64,000 nucleotides of DNA from Mesostigma viride (GCA_009746045.1 RPFO01000448.1:1141065-1205064); one strand, 5' to 3'; positions 21,058-32,135 are shown, counted from the first letter of the stretch. Notes: a model not told the origin generated them from the sequence alone. Translations and numbers: made by a program.

Positions 21058-22725
21058 GTGGTTTGTCTGCGCTTTTCCATGGTTGCCCCGCAGGCCCCGT
21101 ACGCCATGAGCCACACCGACCTTGTCCATGGCAAAGTTCCACCGTCCCCTGAATTGAAAGCTGCGCTTCAAGCATCTACAGAGAAAATCTTGGTCATCAT
21201 CCTACACGGCATGGATGCTTCGGTCTCTGACAGGAATGAGCTGAGGAAGCTGATGGCCGAGCGGGGCGGTATAATAGTGGGCGGCGTAAAAAACCAACCA
21301 AACTTCCATGTACGCTTCCCATCCGCAGAAGCTGCTGAGGCAGTTCTTAAAGCTTACGTCCACGGCAAGGGCAACCCGTCCATCATGGTGGGCCCCAAGG
21401 TCTTCCGGCTTCACAAGTACCAGCCCGAGTACAGTGGTGCCGAATTCACCCTCACTCTGTCGCACTTACCGGCAGAAACACGCGACATTGCGGTGATACC
21501 TATGCTTATCAGACCCTGGGGCACGCCGTCGAACCCGGCGCTCTACGAGGAATCCGTTCAAGGCAAAGCATCACGGGCCGCAAAAGAAGAAATCAAGGTG
21601 AACTCCGCAGCCATGGGGTTCACACCCAACTTCGACCCGGCACGTGGGCTTACAGGAGACGGTCTAAACCTGATCTACGGCATGCCGGGCGGCTACTCGG
21701 AGGATGGGCCCCGCTGCATTCCGGACATCATCACGGTGCAAACTCACGACAACTCCGGCAAGATCGCCAGCAACCACAAGATCACCACGCAGATCGACAT
21801 GGAGCGCCCGGTGTGCACCAGCTGCATGAGGAGCCGGGAACATGAGCCTAAGGACTGCCCGCACAGGTCCACGGCTAACAGGGCTAAGAAGGACCGCATG
21901 GCTCATGCCAACCTCGGCCCCACACCGCGCCCCGATAATGCCCAGGATCCCAACGGCAGCCGGAACACAACCATGGGAGAGGATATCAACCGCTTCCTCT
22001 GGAACGGACTGGCCGACTGGAGGGTCTGTCACGACCTGGGTATGCCGGCGGGGGCAAGGATTGCCCTCAAGCTCCACCTTCTCATCACCTCAACCGGCAA
22101 CGAGGACTCCATTTTCTGCCCGCTCAACGAGGCCAACGAACCCTACCTGTACGTCTGGGAACCTCGTGGGTACAAAACACAACGCCCACTCGACTTCTGG
22201 ACCGACGCGCAGATGCACATTGACAGCCTGGCGCTGAACCCACTGGTCACACTCAACCCGGAAACCCCCACCCTTCACATGGCCCACGTTGAGAATGGGG
22301 GTCCCAGGAGGGGAATTGACCTAGTGAAGATCCTCCTCCCAGGCACATACCAGCCAGATGACACGGGCAAGATACCGGATGCGGCCGGGCGATGGCTACT
22401 AACGTCCAAGAAGCAACTTTTCGAGGGCAGCAGCACCCCCTGGCCACAGTACAGGCCTGTCCGCCGCAAGGACCAGCCAACCGCGGACACCGAGCCACCG
22501 GGATCGCCGCTGCACATTCCCAACGCCGCCAACGGGGCAGAGCTCAGCCTACCGGAGAATCTTGAGGAGGGGGACGAGATCGGGGAACACATGGACACGG
22601 AGGCGCCGGGGCAAGGAACTAAGCGCGCCCGGCCGGCAGCCACCGGGGTCACTCACAACACCGGCCTGGACATCCGTGGCGGCGCCGGACGCAACGGACG
22701 TGGCGGCCGCGCCCACCGTGACTAG
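21058..22725 (+). CDS. LINE ORF1 protein (nucleic-acid-binding, zinc knuckle)
   Basis: An open frame of 555 codons directly upstream of the LINE ORF2, in the position of L1 ORF1, the RNA-binding chaperone of the retrotransposition particle. A CCHC-type knuckle is visible at about residues 253-267 (CTSCMRSREHEPKDC). The C-terminus (about 480-555) is low in complexity and ends Arg/Gly-rich (RGGAGRNGRGGRAHRD), typical of RNA-binding tails. Starts at 21,058, 21,079 or 21,106 are all possible. I prefer the first only because it is the longest. An overlapping frame at 20,699-21,109 probably belongs to the 5' UTR. Confidence 0.7.
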   Translation: MVCLRFSMVAPQAPYAMSHTDLVHGKVPPSPELKAALQASTEKILVIILHGMDASVSDRNELRKLMAERGGIIVGGVKNQPNFHVRFPSAEAAEAVLKAYVHGKGNPSIMVGPKVFRLHKYQPEYSGAEFTLTLSHLPAETRDIAVIPMLIRPWGTPSNPALYEESVQGKASRAAKEEIKVNSAAMGFTPNFDPARGLTGDGLNLIYGMPGGYSEDGPRCIPDIITVQTHDNSGKIASNHKITTQIDMERPVCTSCMRSREHEPKDCPHRSTANRAKKDRMAHANLGPTPRPDNAQDPNGSRNTTMGEDINRFLWNGLADWRVCHDLGMPAGARIALKLHLLITSTGNEDSIFCPLNEANEPYLYVWEPRGYKTQRPLDFWTDAQMHIDSLALNPLVTLNPETPTLHMAHVENGGPRRGIDLVKILLPGTYQPDDTGKIPDAAGRWLLTSKKQLFEGSSTPWPQYRPVRRKDQPTADTEPPGSPLHIPNAANGAELSLPENLEEGDEIGEHMDTEAPGQGTKRARPAATGVTHNTGLDIRGGAGRNGRGGRAHRD

Positions 22726-22752
22726 GTAAGACCTGCCTGATACGCCACTAAC

Positions 22753-25700
22753 ATGAGCCAACTCACCATAGTATCATGGAATGTACGTGGTCTCAATAGC
22801 TATGGAGTACGTACTGCTAATGGCATTCCCAATACTACTCGTATCAAGCAATTAACCCTTCACCTCGCATCATTACTGCAGGGCTACGGCGGCCCAGCCC
22901 ATGAGATCTGGCTGGGCCTGCAAGAGCATAAAATTCAAGGCCCCGGGGTCACGGCCAACAAAGCAGTGAGAGCACTAGCTCCTAATAGTGAGAGTCGATG
23001 GGCTTGGGCGCGAGGAACCCAGGGGGGCACAGCTTTGATTCAATACCGTAAAACGGCTTCCTCACACCTCACCTGCCACACTTGGTCCCAACCGGTAGAT
23101 ACGGCGGCGGCTCAATGGCAAGGCCGCTGGGTACGACAGCACATCACCTGGGGTAGCAAGCAGGGGTACCTTCTTTCAATTTACGCCCCAACCGACCCAG
23201 CTGAACAACATAATTTTTTCAAAGACATGTTTCAGATGATCCACGCCATTATTTCCCACGGCCTGGAGGTCATATTGATGGGTGATTTCAATCTAGACAT
23301 GGCGGCGCACCCTCAATCACGTACAAACCCCTTTCACGAACAGCTACTAGAGCTTAACCTACACGACCTACTGCGCTCCAGGGACAACGACCACACTTGG
23401 CTTGCAACACGCGACGGTCACCGCATCACACGCCGTCTAGACAGAATCTATGCCACGCACGCTTGGGCGGACCTTGTATGTCATGCTAGGGTAGATCGCT
23501 CTATCACTCTTTCGGACCACTACCCTTGTATTATCACCTTAACGCACCACACCCCACCGACGCGGGGACCCGGTATCCCCCGCTTCAACCGAGACTTATT
23601 GAGGGATCAAACATTCACGGCTCAAGTAAAAGCTTTTTGGCGAGAGTGGGTGGCCAGCATCCCTCACTATACCGATCATTGTCGATGGATGCAAGCCGGC
23701 CTACAACATGTACTGCAACTTTCTAAGAAATACACTGCTGAGCTTAGACAACAGAAAGGCCATGAATACCGATGTTACGAACGTATTGTCAATCGTCTAC
23801 AACTTAAGCAAACACTCACTACTTATGACATGGCGAAAATGCAACAAGCCCAGCTAGCCTTGGACAAACTACGATACGAAAGACACGCTAACGCCATAGA
23901 TGCGGAAAACCTTTGGTGGCACACAACGGGGGAAAAAATGAATAAAGAATATTTTGCACTCCTCCCGAAGCAACGAACACACACGCTGATAACTGAAATT
24001 CACGACGACCAGGGCATCCACACCGACACCCATTCCATACTAAACAGCGGTCATCAATATTTTACGAAGCTATTCCGAAGTAAACCGCACCCTCAAGCAC
24101 CTCAAGCTATCCACCAAGTCCTTCAGGCGATACCACGGCGCCTCACCACCACGCAGCAGCAAGAACTAGATCAGACACCCACACAAGCTGAGACACAGGC
24201 TGCTATGCTCAAAATCAAACTCGGTAGTGCACCCGGAGTGGACGGCATCCCTGTAGAATTTTGGAGGAAGTTTTGGCCCGACCTTTCTGCCGGCTTTTAC
24301 AAATGCGTCCTCGAAGTATGGCGCACAGGTATCGTCCCTGGCAACTGGGCAGAAACCGCACTAATCCTCATATTTAAAAAGGGGTCTAAAACTCAATGGC
24401 AAAACTACCGTCCCATACGACTACTCACGGTTGCGTACAAAATCATCAGTAAAATACTACAACTACGCATTTACACAGTACTCGACGACCTAATCGGTCC
24501 GGAACAAGTCGGCTTCCGCGCTAACCTACACATAAACGATAGCATTACCATGCTTATGGACATAGTGGAAAAAGCGTGGCGCCACAACATACTCGGCATC
24601 ATACTATTCTGGGATTTCAAAAAAGCTTTTGACCGCATGTGTTGGGACTACCTTGAGAAGACATTGCGCGGTTTCGGATTTGGTGGCACTTTCACGCATG
24701 TCACCATCGGTATGATTCAATCGCTCTCATGGACCCTACTCCTAAACGGGCACTTCTCACGCACAGGCACTAGCTCTAGGTCACTCCCACAAGGCGACTG
24801 CATGTCCCCGCTCCTGTTTCTTCTTGCGCATGCCGGGCTGTTCTTTTTGCACGCTCGCGACAACAGGATCAGGGGCTTCCCCATCCAAGGTAAACCGCGA
24901 GGTTTGTTCCAAACTGCTTATGTTGATGACACCACTAATGTCTGCACCTCCACTACCGATGTGCATGCTATCATGGAGAATATCACGACATACTCTATGG
25001 CCTCTCAACAGCGGTGTAACGTGCAAAAGTCCACGGGGCTGCACATCGGGAGAGGATCCTCCCCCCGCTTATCACTCCCTAATCTGCCTGTGACATGGGT
25101 CCAGCCAGACGGTCACCACCTATTACACAACTGCCCTATCGGTTGCACTATGGATGGACGTCTTGCTGAACACCCCACCTTTTTGTATGACAACACAACA
25201 CACAGTGGCAAACTCACAGGCATGCTCCAAGCGGCATCAAGATGGGCAGCGGTTCCCCGTCTCAGCCTACGGGGCAGGGTCCTCATCACCAACCAAATGT
25301 TATTCTCCAAAGTGCTCTACTACTGCCAAGGTCACCCACCTAACGAGTACACCACCAAGATCATCCAACGAATCGGCAGCAATTTTGTTTGGAAACAGCA
25401 GGGTATCATAACACACACGGTGCCGGGATGGATCGATCGGGACATGTCCTATATGCCATGGGTTCAAGGAGGCTTGGGCTTACATAATATGGAGTGGCGC
25501 TTATGGTCAGTGTACACCAAACAGATCCTAACCGCTTTCATAGGCGTAAACGCACACCCTGGTTGTATGTTGGCACAAGAAGCTTTCGCCACAACCTATA
25601 CCCACAACAATGGTACATCATGGCACTTGGGGGCAGCAATACTTACATGTGCGCTCACTTCGTATAAAGGCTTATCATGGTACTGGGCACGTATGTGGAA

Positions 25701-27159
25701 AGGTTATAAGAACCTAAAACCGGACAGAATTGCTCACCCTACCACGCGGGAAGAGGTGGCACGCCAACCATTATATTTCAATGATTTGCTGCGCGATAGT
25801 GAGCATAATGTGTTTGGTGTTTTAAGCGGCCGCAACCCATATGAGGGCTTTTTGACGGCCAACCCGCCGGTTACGCGAATCATCGATTTATACGCGGCTG
25901 ACGGTGACCGATATCGCCTCCTAACATACACGGAAATCAGTGCGTGGATCGCAAACATGCCCAGCCGACCAGCTTGGGACAACCTTCTACAAGCAATTCC
26001 CGCAGGATGGCATACCCTCATGACAACCCCACGCAAACCCCTACAAGTCGGGGAATGGGTGAGCTATTACCCGGATCGCGACACGCCCATACATAAGGGC
26101 TGCATCGTTGCGGTCGCGTCGACGGGCGTTACCATACAATTGCTCCAGGAGACACCCGACGGTCAAGGACTTCTCGGCAAATTGATTACATCGTACGCCT
26201 ACATTCCAGCATTTCAATGTCACCGCATTCGAGTGGTCCCGTGGTCACTGTCACAGGCGTGCATGTTACCCTTGGACCCCACCACAGTGATACGCGACAC
26301 CACATGGCTACATGTTGGCAAAGGGCGACTGGACACGCTTGCTCTAGACCCGCTAGAATTTGGGTGGGTCCTCACATCTGGCGGCACCCCCATGACGAAG
26401 TGCCTTTTCGAGTACACGGCAGACTGGGGATACCGGCTACTTCTACATAAAAATCATAGGATGCACCCGGGTCGCCTCCGCTGGCACCCCGAGTGGCCGG
26501 GCTACACCTGGATCAAGAACATTACCTTGGCAGTTGATCACCCATTGGTTGACAAACGGGCCACCGACGTCCAGCACCTGCTTATGCATCGGGCCATCGG
26601 GGTCAATTCCCAATTGCACCACCGGTACTCCCACGCGGCGGCGTGCTTATGCAACTTTCCAGATGAAACAATTGAGCACAGATTTCTGGACTGCCAACTC
26701 GCCGGGGTTTGGCAATGGCTGCTGGGTATATGGGCCAAGTGGATGGCTATTACAGCTCCCCCCACCACCGTCACACTATCTACGGTTATTTTCGGCATCA
26801 CGGGATTACGGGACGCGAGCCTCACAGCCAACCAGATGGCATGGATATGGCTACGCACGACGATGCTTCACACCATATGGCAAGTTCGCAACGAGACCGT
26901 ATTCACGTTACGTGCCGCGTACACGAGAGGTGCCGTGGTCCGCCGGTTTATCTCCTCTTGGAACCTGGCTATGCGTCGTTACTGGCTCCTGGCGACGGAA
27001 CAACACAAAGTATGGGACCCGGGCCCTAACAATGACACCCCCAGCCCCCTGGAAGTCTTCCATGCACTCATGGGCATGAACCAGGTCTTTACACGTATGC
27101 CGGATGACGATATATCTACAGTACAATGGCTACCTTGGTCGCAGGGCGCGCCTTATTAA
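22753..27159 (+). CDS. LINE ORF2: endonuclease and reverse transcriptase polyprotein
   Basis: A single uninterrupted frame of 1468 codons. The N-terminal AP-endonuclease domain shows SWNVRGLN (about residues 8-15), GLQEHKI, MGDFNLD (about 176-182), RRLDRIY and SDHYP (about 254-258). The RT domain shows NYRPIRLLTVAYKI, GFRANLHINDSI, WDFKKAFDRM (motif A), LPQGDCMSPLLF (motif B) and TAYVDDTTNV with the catalytic YVDD at about residue 723. A C-terminal zinc-binding region typical of L1-clade ORF2 follows (CLCNFPDETIEHRFLDC, about 1298-1314). The enzyme would nick target DNA and copy the element's own RNA in place. Length and order fit a plant/algal L1 element. Confidence 0.9.
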   Translation: MSQLTIVSWNVRGLNSYGVRTANGIPNTTRIKQLTLHLASLLQGYGGPAHEIWLGLQEHKIQGPGVTANKAVRALAPNSESRWAWARGTQGGTALIQYRKTASSHLTCHTWSQPVDTAAAQWQGRWVRQHITWGSKQGYLLSIYAPTDPAEQHNFFKDMFQMIHAIISHGLEVILMGDFNLDMAAHPQSRTNPFHEQLLELNLHDLLRSRDNDHTWLATRDGHRITRRLDRIYATHAWADLVCHARVDRSITLSDHYPCIITLTHHTPPTRGPGIPRFNRDLLRDQTFTAQVKAFWREWVASIPHYTDHCRWMQAGLQHVLQLSKKYTAELRQQKGHEYRCYERIVNRLQLKQTLTTYDMAKMQQAQLALDKLRYERHANAIDAENLWWHTTGEKMNKEYFALLPKQRTHTLITEIHDDQGIHTDTHSILNSGHQYFTKLFRSKPHPQAPQAIHQVLQAIPRRLTTTQQQELDQTPTQAETQAAMLKIKLGSAPGVDGIPVEFWRKFWPDLSAGFYKCVLEVWRTGIVPGNWAETALILIFKKGSKTQWQNYRPIRLLTVAYKIISKILQLRIYTVLDDLIGPEQVGFRANLHINDSITMLMDIVEKAWRHNILGIILFWDFKKAFDRMCWDYLEKTLRGFGFGGTFTHVTIGMIQSLSWTLLLNGHFSRTGTSSRSLPQGDCMSPLLFLLAHAGLFFLHARDNRIRGFPIQGKPRGLFQTAYVDDTTNVCTSTTDVHAIMENITTYSMASQQRCNVQKSTGLHIGRGSSPRLSLPNLPVTWVQPDGHHLLHNCPIGCTMDGRLAEHPTFLYDNTTHSGKLTGMLQAASRWAAVPRLSLRGRVLITNQMLFSKVLYYCQGHPPNEYTTKIIQRIGSNFVWKQQGIITHTVPGWIDRDMSYMPWVQGGLGLHNMEWRLWSVYTKQILTAFIGVNAHPGCMLAQEAFATTYTHNNGTSWHLGAAILTCALTSYKGLSWYWARMWKGYKNLKPDRIAHPTTREEVARQPLYFNDLLRDSEHNVFGVLSGRNPYEGFLTANPPVTRIIDLYAADGDRYRLLTYTEISAWIANMPSRPAWDNLLQAIPAGWHTLMTTPRKPLQVGEWVSYYPDRDTPIHKGCIVAVASTGVTIQLLQETPDGQGLLGKLITSYAYIPAFQCHRIRVVPWSLSQACMLPLDPTTVIRDTTWLHVGKGRLDTLALDPLEFGWVLTSGGTPMTKCLFEYTADWGYRLLLHKNHRMHPGRLRWHPEWPGYTWIKNITLAVDHPLVDKRATDVQHLLMHRAIGVNSQLHHRYSHAAACLCNFPDETIEHRFLDCQLAGVWQWLLGIWAKWMAITAPPTTVTLSTVIFGITGLRDASLTANQMAWIWLRTTMLHTIWQVRNETVFTLRAAYTRGAVVRRFISSWNLAMRRYWLLATEQHKVWDPGPNNDTPSPLEVFHALMGMNQVFTRMPDDDISTVQWLPWSQGAPY

Positions 27160-27282
27160 TGCGGGCACCCCAATTTAGGCAAAACTAGGCATTTCAGGCT
27201 ATTTTTGGCATACCTGGGTCACCTTAACTGTTATATGGAAATAAACTAACACCCATTTCACCGGAAAAAAAAAAAAAGGAAT

Positions 27283-27446
27283 CTCTCTGGTTGCAGGATA
27301 TACCTCTGCTGTTGACTGTTGAGCACTTGGGTTGCAAAGGCTGACAATCTTGTTAACATCATTTCCTTGTAAGCTTAGCCCGGGCGTACCACTGCAGCAG
27401 ATGGCCCGCCGTAGTATTAGGGGTTAGCTATGGAGGTAATGTGTTA
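27283..27446. other. short spacer, nothing recognised
   Basis: Sequence between the L1-like insertion and the long-TIR element. It carries no gene or repeat that I can name. Confidence 0.5.
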
Positions 27447-29373
27447 GTCGGGGTAAAATTGGCTCTTTTTTAGCAAATTTAGCAAATTAGCAAATTACCG
27501 GAAGGCGGGGGCCGAGATTAATTAAGAGGTACCTTGAAATTAAATAAGACGCATACCTCTATCGAGATATATGTTTGGAGGCGAGTTTCTATTGGCGTTA
27601 ATTTGTACTATTGTACGACAACTGTCAAGGGTGACGGCATGTACTGAAAATTGGCTCTTTTTTAGCAAATTTAGCAAATTAGCAAATTAGCGGAAGGCGG
27701 GGGCCGAGATTAATTAAGAGGTACCTTGAAATTAAATAAGACGCACACCTCTATCGAGATATATGTTCGGAGGCGAATTTCTATTGGCGTTAATTTGTAG
27801 TATTGTACGAAAACATGTCAAGGGTGACGGAAAGAAGGACTTATGTTCCAATTCAATTCAATGCACGACGGTATTGGACGGAGTTCCCGGTCTGGCAAGC
27901 GGATTTTGGATCTCACGTTCAGAAAAGGGCTTGGGTACACGACGCGGCGCGACGTACGTTGTAAAATGGCTCGCAGAAAAGGAACCGTGGCGACTATTTG
28001 GCGCCGCGTCGGTCTTGACGTTGTTTGCTCCGTTGGATCTGCATCTACGGCGTTCGTGGGTTGTTTCGAAACCCGGTCGATGAGATTTTACGGAGAAGTA
28101 GGGTATATAATTGATCTTTATTGTTTTCATAAGTGATCCTTTTTTGACCAAGCGGTGAACTGAATGTAGAAGTCGGAATGAATTATACGGTCTGACACGT
28201 TGTCGTACTATACTACAACTTAACGCCAATAGAAATTCGCCTCCAAAAATATATCTGGATAGAGGCATGCCTCTTATTTAATTTCAAGGTACCTCTTATT
28301 TAATCTCGGGCGGCGCCCTCCGGGAGTCGGGGTAAAATTGGTTAATTTGTAAACTGGGGACAACCTAGTCAAAAAAAAAGAGCCAATTTTACCAAAAAAA
28401 GAGCCAATTTTACCAAAAAAAGAGCCAATTTTACGCCAATTTTACCCCGACTAGGTTGTCCCCAGTTAACAAATTAACAAATTAACAAATTAACGCCGGC
28501 GGACTACCTGCGGACTGCTGTACGTGGAGTCGCCGGGCTACAAGTTGCGTACTTGACCAAACTCAGCCTGAGAGGCCGCCGCACCAATTTTTACTTCTTT
28601 TCGTCACATGGCTTGCGTTGGGTTCATCGACGAGCATCGACGCTCATCGACGGTGCAATCTGACGGCGGAGAATAAGTTCGCCACAGCATAGCGCGACGC
28701 AAGGGCTAAGATCCGACAACGTGACATGCAAAGCTTTAGACCGCATCGCTAACCGGAAATTCCGTCCAACACCGTCGTACAGTACTGCCAGTCGACCGCA
28801 CCTCTGCCTCTTAACCGTCGAATGCGCAATCGATCTAGAAAGTAGAAACGTCTCCGCGACACTTCCGCGATTTCAGTACTTTCCGTCACCCTTGACAGTT
28901 TTCGTACAATACTGCAAATTTACGCCAATAGAAACTCGCCTCCAAACATATATCTCGATAGAGGCATGCGTCTTATTTAATTTCAAGGTACCTCTTAATT
29001 AATCTCGCCCCCCCGTTGTAACACCGTCCCCCCGTTGTAACACCGTCCCCCCCCCCCCATAAATGCGTCCCCCCCCCCGTTGTAACACCGTCCCCCCCAC
29101 GTACAGTACTTTCAACCGCAGCTCTGCCTTTTAACCGTCGAATGCGCAATCGATCTAAAAAGTATCCGCGATTTCAGTACATGCCGTCACCCTTGACAGT
29201 TGTCGTACAATACTACAAATTAACGCCAATAGAAACTCGCCTCCAAACATATATCTCGATAGAGGCATGCGTCTTATTTAATTTCAAGGTACCTCTTAAT
29301 TAATCTCGCCCCCCGGCCTCCGCTAATTTGCTAATTTGCTAAATTTGCTAAAAAAGAGCCAATTTTACCCCGA
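27447..29373. mobile_element. long-TIR foldback element with internal repeat copies
   Basis: The left end (27,447-27,640) and the right end (29,181-29,373) are inverted copies about 190 bp long, beginning GTCGGGGTAAAATTGGCTC and containing AGCAAATT repeats, GAGATTAATTAAGAGGTACC and CAATAGAAACTCGCCTCC. A second direct copy of the left end starts at 27,651 (192-bp offset). Partial inverted copies lie at about 28,205-28,335 and 28,885-29,010. A central hairpin has arms GGGGACAACCTAGTC (from about 28,357) and GACTAGGTTGTCCCC (to about 28,463), with three 21-bp AAAAAAAGAGCCAATTTTACC repeats between them. No transposase ORF is visible. The superfamily is uncertain because I see no clean target duplication. 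Confidence 0.7.
29014..29100. repeat. C-run / GTTGTAACACCGT short tandem repeat
   Basis: About three to four imperfect copies of a roughly 20-bp unit, CCCCGTTGTAACACCGTCCC, with variable C-run lengths, inside the long-TIR element. C-runs of this length are likely to be miscounted in assemblies. Confidence 0.75.
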
Positions 29374-30160
29374 CCAGTATAAAATGCAGTCTATGTAATG
29401 TAGTATAGGGGAAGCTAGGGTAGAATCGGCACTCGGTTTCATCGCGATCAACGTTGCTCGATCGTCATTGCGCTGCTCGTGTCATAGTTAGGTATGTTAG
29501 CGTGCGCCGGCCGGTGCGTGTTCGAGTTTTCTCAGCGCTAGTGCAGCACATGGCGAACGCATTCCATAGCTACAGTATTTTAATTTTTCCTGGATCCTCT
29601 AACATGTCCCGCCTGTTTTTTTTTTTTTTTTTTTTCTCGCAGGAGATTTTCTTTAACGTTACCAGGCCGGCTTCCGGCATCGTGCGGATGGGGGTACGTG
29701 AGGCTGCCACCATTAGCCAGCCTCTGCCTGACGCGAGGTTTCCCCTAGCTGAGCATGCAGAGCAGAACTACGAATTATATTAAAGCGAGCCGCGTTAAAT
29801 GTCTATAAGCCATTTCATCGCAGGTGGCATCCGTTGCAACGCATCCCGAAGTTGTTGTAGGAGTGGCGTGATGAGCCGAGCTTGTCCGCCATTCCATCCT
29901 GTAAATGGATGCTTTAATTAACCCTTGCTCGAGTAATCGCAATCAAGTATTCTGCTGCGTCGTTATTTTGCCCGTGACTGAAAACAGCGTTTAATTTTGA
30001 ATAGCGGACGTTGGTTTGAGTTACCGTCTAAGCTTCGAGAGCTAATTCCTCATGATTCCGGCCCCGTTACGCCTTTTTGCTTTATGATCGTTCATTCCAG
30101 GCCAAGCCTGGAGCCGGCGTGGCCTCTTCCGCCCGGGTGATTCCAAGTCGGCAGCGAGCT
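29374..30160 (+). promoter_or_regulatory. upstream region of the giant matrix gene, TATA-like box at 29,378
   Basis: The interval between the long-TIR element and the signal-peptide ATG. TATAAAA lies at 29,378-29,384, immediately outside the transposon end, about 780 bp before the ATG. A T-run of about 18 lies near 29,617-29,635. If the TATA word is used, a 5' UTR of several hundred bases, possibly with an intron, would be needed. I cannot fix the transcription start. Open frames here are short and unconvincing. Confidence 0.3.
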
Positions 30161-32135
30161 ATGTTATACGCGGTGTTCTTATCTGCCCTTGTATGTGCAT
30201 CTGCGGGGCTGACAGATGAAGGAATACAGTGGGAGTACCATGCCCAATCGGAGTCAGCTTCGCATGGCCGGCACCTGCTCAGGATTACTGACTGGGAGCC
30301 GTATGTCACATCGGCAGACAGCCAAGGGGAAAAGGCTGTGAGCACGTGCACGCAGACATCAGAATGCCTGCCTGTGCAGAGCCTCACACTGCTGTACGTG
30401 GGCAGCCAGCAGAGTGTGCAGTTATCGGCAGAGGATTTCCCAGAGCTGGGCATGTACAGCTGGCCATTGAAGCAATGGTCCCAGGTGACCGTGTTGCCAA
30501 GGGGCCGGGAAAAAGTGGAGATCAAGGATGTGTCAATGGGCACAGTCGCAACCTTTTCCATGTCATGCGCCGAGCTCGGGATTGGTGTTGCCAATGGCAT
30601 GTTCCGGGTCGTGCGTGCAGAGAGGGGTGCCGCGGACGGGTCGGGTCGCTGCCGTGTCATGGAGATGGTTGCAGTGCCCAAGAAGGTTGTGGCTACAAAG
30701 GTGGGGGCCCGGGCAGTCGCAGTGTCATCACCGCCTCTTACCGGGTCTGCGTCGCCTTCGCCTGGACTGCTGGCGACCACATCAGCGGTGACAAGCACAG
30801 CTTTTTGTGGTGATGCGCCGCCATTGATATCGTGTGATGGCGTCGACTACCCAGAGTATGTGTTCAACAACGCGGGGGTTTCAACGCTGGGGGGCAGGCC
30901 TGCACCCGTGGTGAACGGCAACTACAGCGATTGGACGACAACATGCTCGGGCATTCCCAACACATGCGCGAACAAGACTCTTGGCCTCTACCCAGATGGC
31001 TGGGGGTTTATTATGTTTGAGTCTGGTCAGTTGGACCTGTATCGCACGAAGATTCAATTCGCAGATGTGTTCATGAAGTACGATTGCACGACAGGATACA
31101 TCTACTTCTTGGTTCTGAATCGACGTGTGTCGGGCTGCTCAGGCACAGACTACGACGCCGATTGCCGGTGAGCATATTTGTCAGGTTCAACTAGGCGGGG
31201 TGCCGTGTTGACGTAGTGGAATAAAGCAGCTCTTTGAAATGCACTTTGCAAGCTTTCAATTATCCGTCAGGAGGTTTTAGGGTTGCTGTCTTGCACGTAG
31301 GCAAATGTCAAGCAGAGTGCTGTGTTGTTTTGGCATGAATGGCATGAGTGATGCTGTGCGTTCCTATTGGATACGCCCACGAAGCATGATGGTGCACACC
31401 CTGGATGTCGCTGCACTAACGAGCTAATATCTCAACAACCAGAGTGTCTTTTCAGTCGCGGACCTGCTGTTAATGGTAGTTCTAGCGACTTGGGAGTATT
31501 ACAAATACCCCGTGGATTTTGTGCATGGAACACACGCCCTGATCAAGCATGCTGTTTCCGGCCCCACCGTCTTGGTCATCTAGTCGCTCTACACGTAAGC
31601 CAGCCATAATTTCAATGCACAACGATACACCTTTCCATCGCCATTCATCTTCATCATCCTGAACGACTCGAACACGCGGACAAGATAACGGCAGGCTCGA
31701 GCTACCATGGTCCGGATTCTCCCGATTTCTGGCCTGCGCTGGTTGTCTCCTTGATGGAATAGTTATATGCATTTAGCTGTGGTCCTTGATGCTTGATTGT
31801 GATAAATCATTGGGAGCATATGTCACAGTTAAAGACAACACGCCTTCCCTGTTATATAAGATTGCCATAACCATATCTTGTCTTGTCCGTTGCTGTCCTC
31901 TTGGCCATGCAGGTGGATGATGTCAACGAGTGGTGGGAAAGATGAGTGGCGAATTGTTGTGAACGACACACGAATGGTGGATGCCTCGTTCCCAACAAGT
32001 CAGTTCCGTTTTGTTCCTGCTGTAGGAAGGACGGGGAGCATCGGTTACGAGGCAGTCTTTGCTCTGGCACCAGGGGTGTACACCATATACGTCCATGCGC
32101 TGGTGGGCAACCTGAGGACTTCTTCTACGCCTAAG
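30161..32135 (+). CDS. module 1: signal peptide, unique N-terminal region, first A/B domain
   Basis: Exon A1 is 30,161-31,167, intron 31,168-31,912, exon B1 31,913-32,135. After the signal peptide come about 200 residues found nowhere else in the gene (SLTLLYVGSQQSVQLSAEDF ... FSMSCAELGIGVANGMFRVV), then a Ser/Thr/Pro spacer with no polyproline. The first A domain follows: CGDAPPLISCDGVDYPEYV, NGNYSDW, NTC, GFIMFESG, FADVFMKYDC and FLVLNRRV. B1 reads WMMSTSGGKDEWRIVVNDTR, FRFVPAVG, IGYEAVFALAPG and TSSTPK. In this first module the usual DG before DW is NG. The intron shares an exact 28-mer with an intron near 54,374. Confidence 0.8.

Larger units (their letters stand above)
20669..27277 (+). 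mobile_element. apparently full-length L1-like LINE with two intact ORFs
   Basis: A 6.6-kb element: 5' region, ORF1 (21,058-22,725), a 27-bp gap, ORF2 (22,753-27,159), a short 3' UTR and a 13-A tail (27,265-27,277). The word AAAAAAAGGAAT occurs at 20,657-20,668 and overlaps the tail end at 27,271-27,282, giving a plausible 12-bp target duplication. Both ORFs are open end to end, unlike every other element here, so it may be young and still capable of retrotransposition. Confidence 0.8.

Noticed and set aside
27763-28136. ORFs of about 100 codons inside the long-TIR element
   Set aside because: They overlap inverted-repeat copies, conflict in frame and strand, and show no transposase motif.
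29454-29783. 109-codon ORF upstream of the giant gene
   Set aside because: It runs through an 18-T homopolymer (poly-Phe) and has no recognisable motif.
30077-30160. Start codon of the giant gene at 30,077
   Set aside because: It is in frame but would place 28 polar residues before an obvious signal peptide that begins at 30,161.
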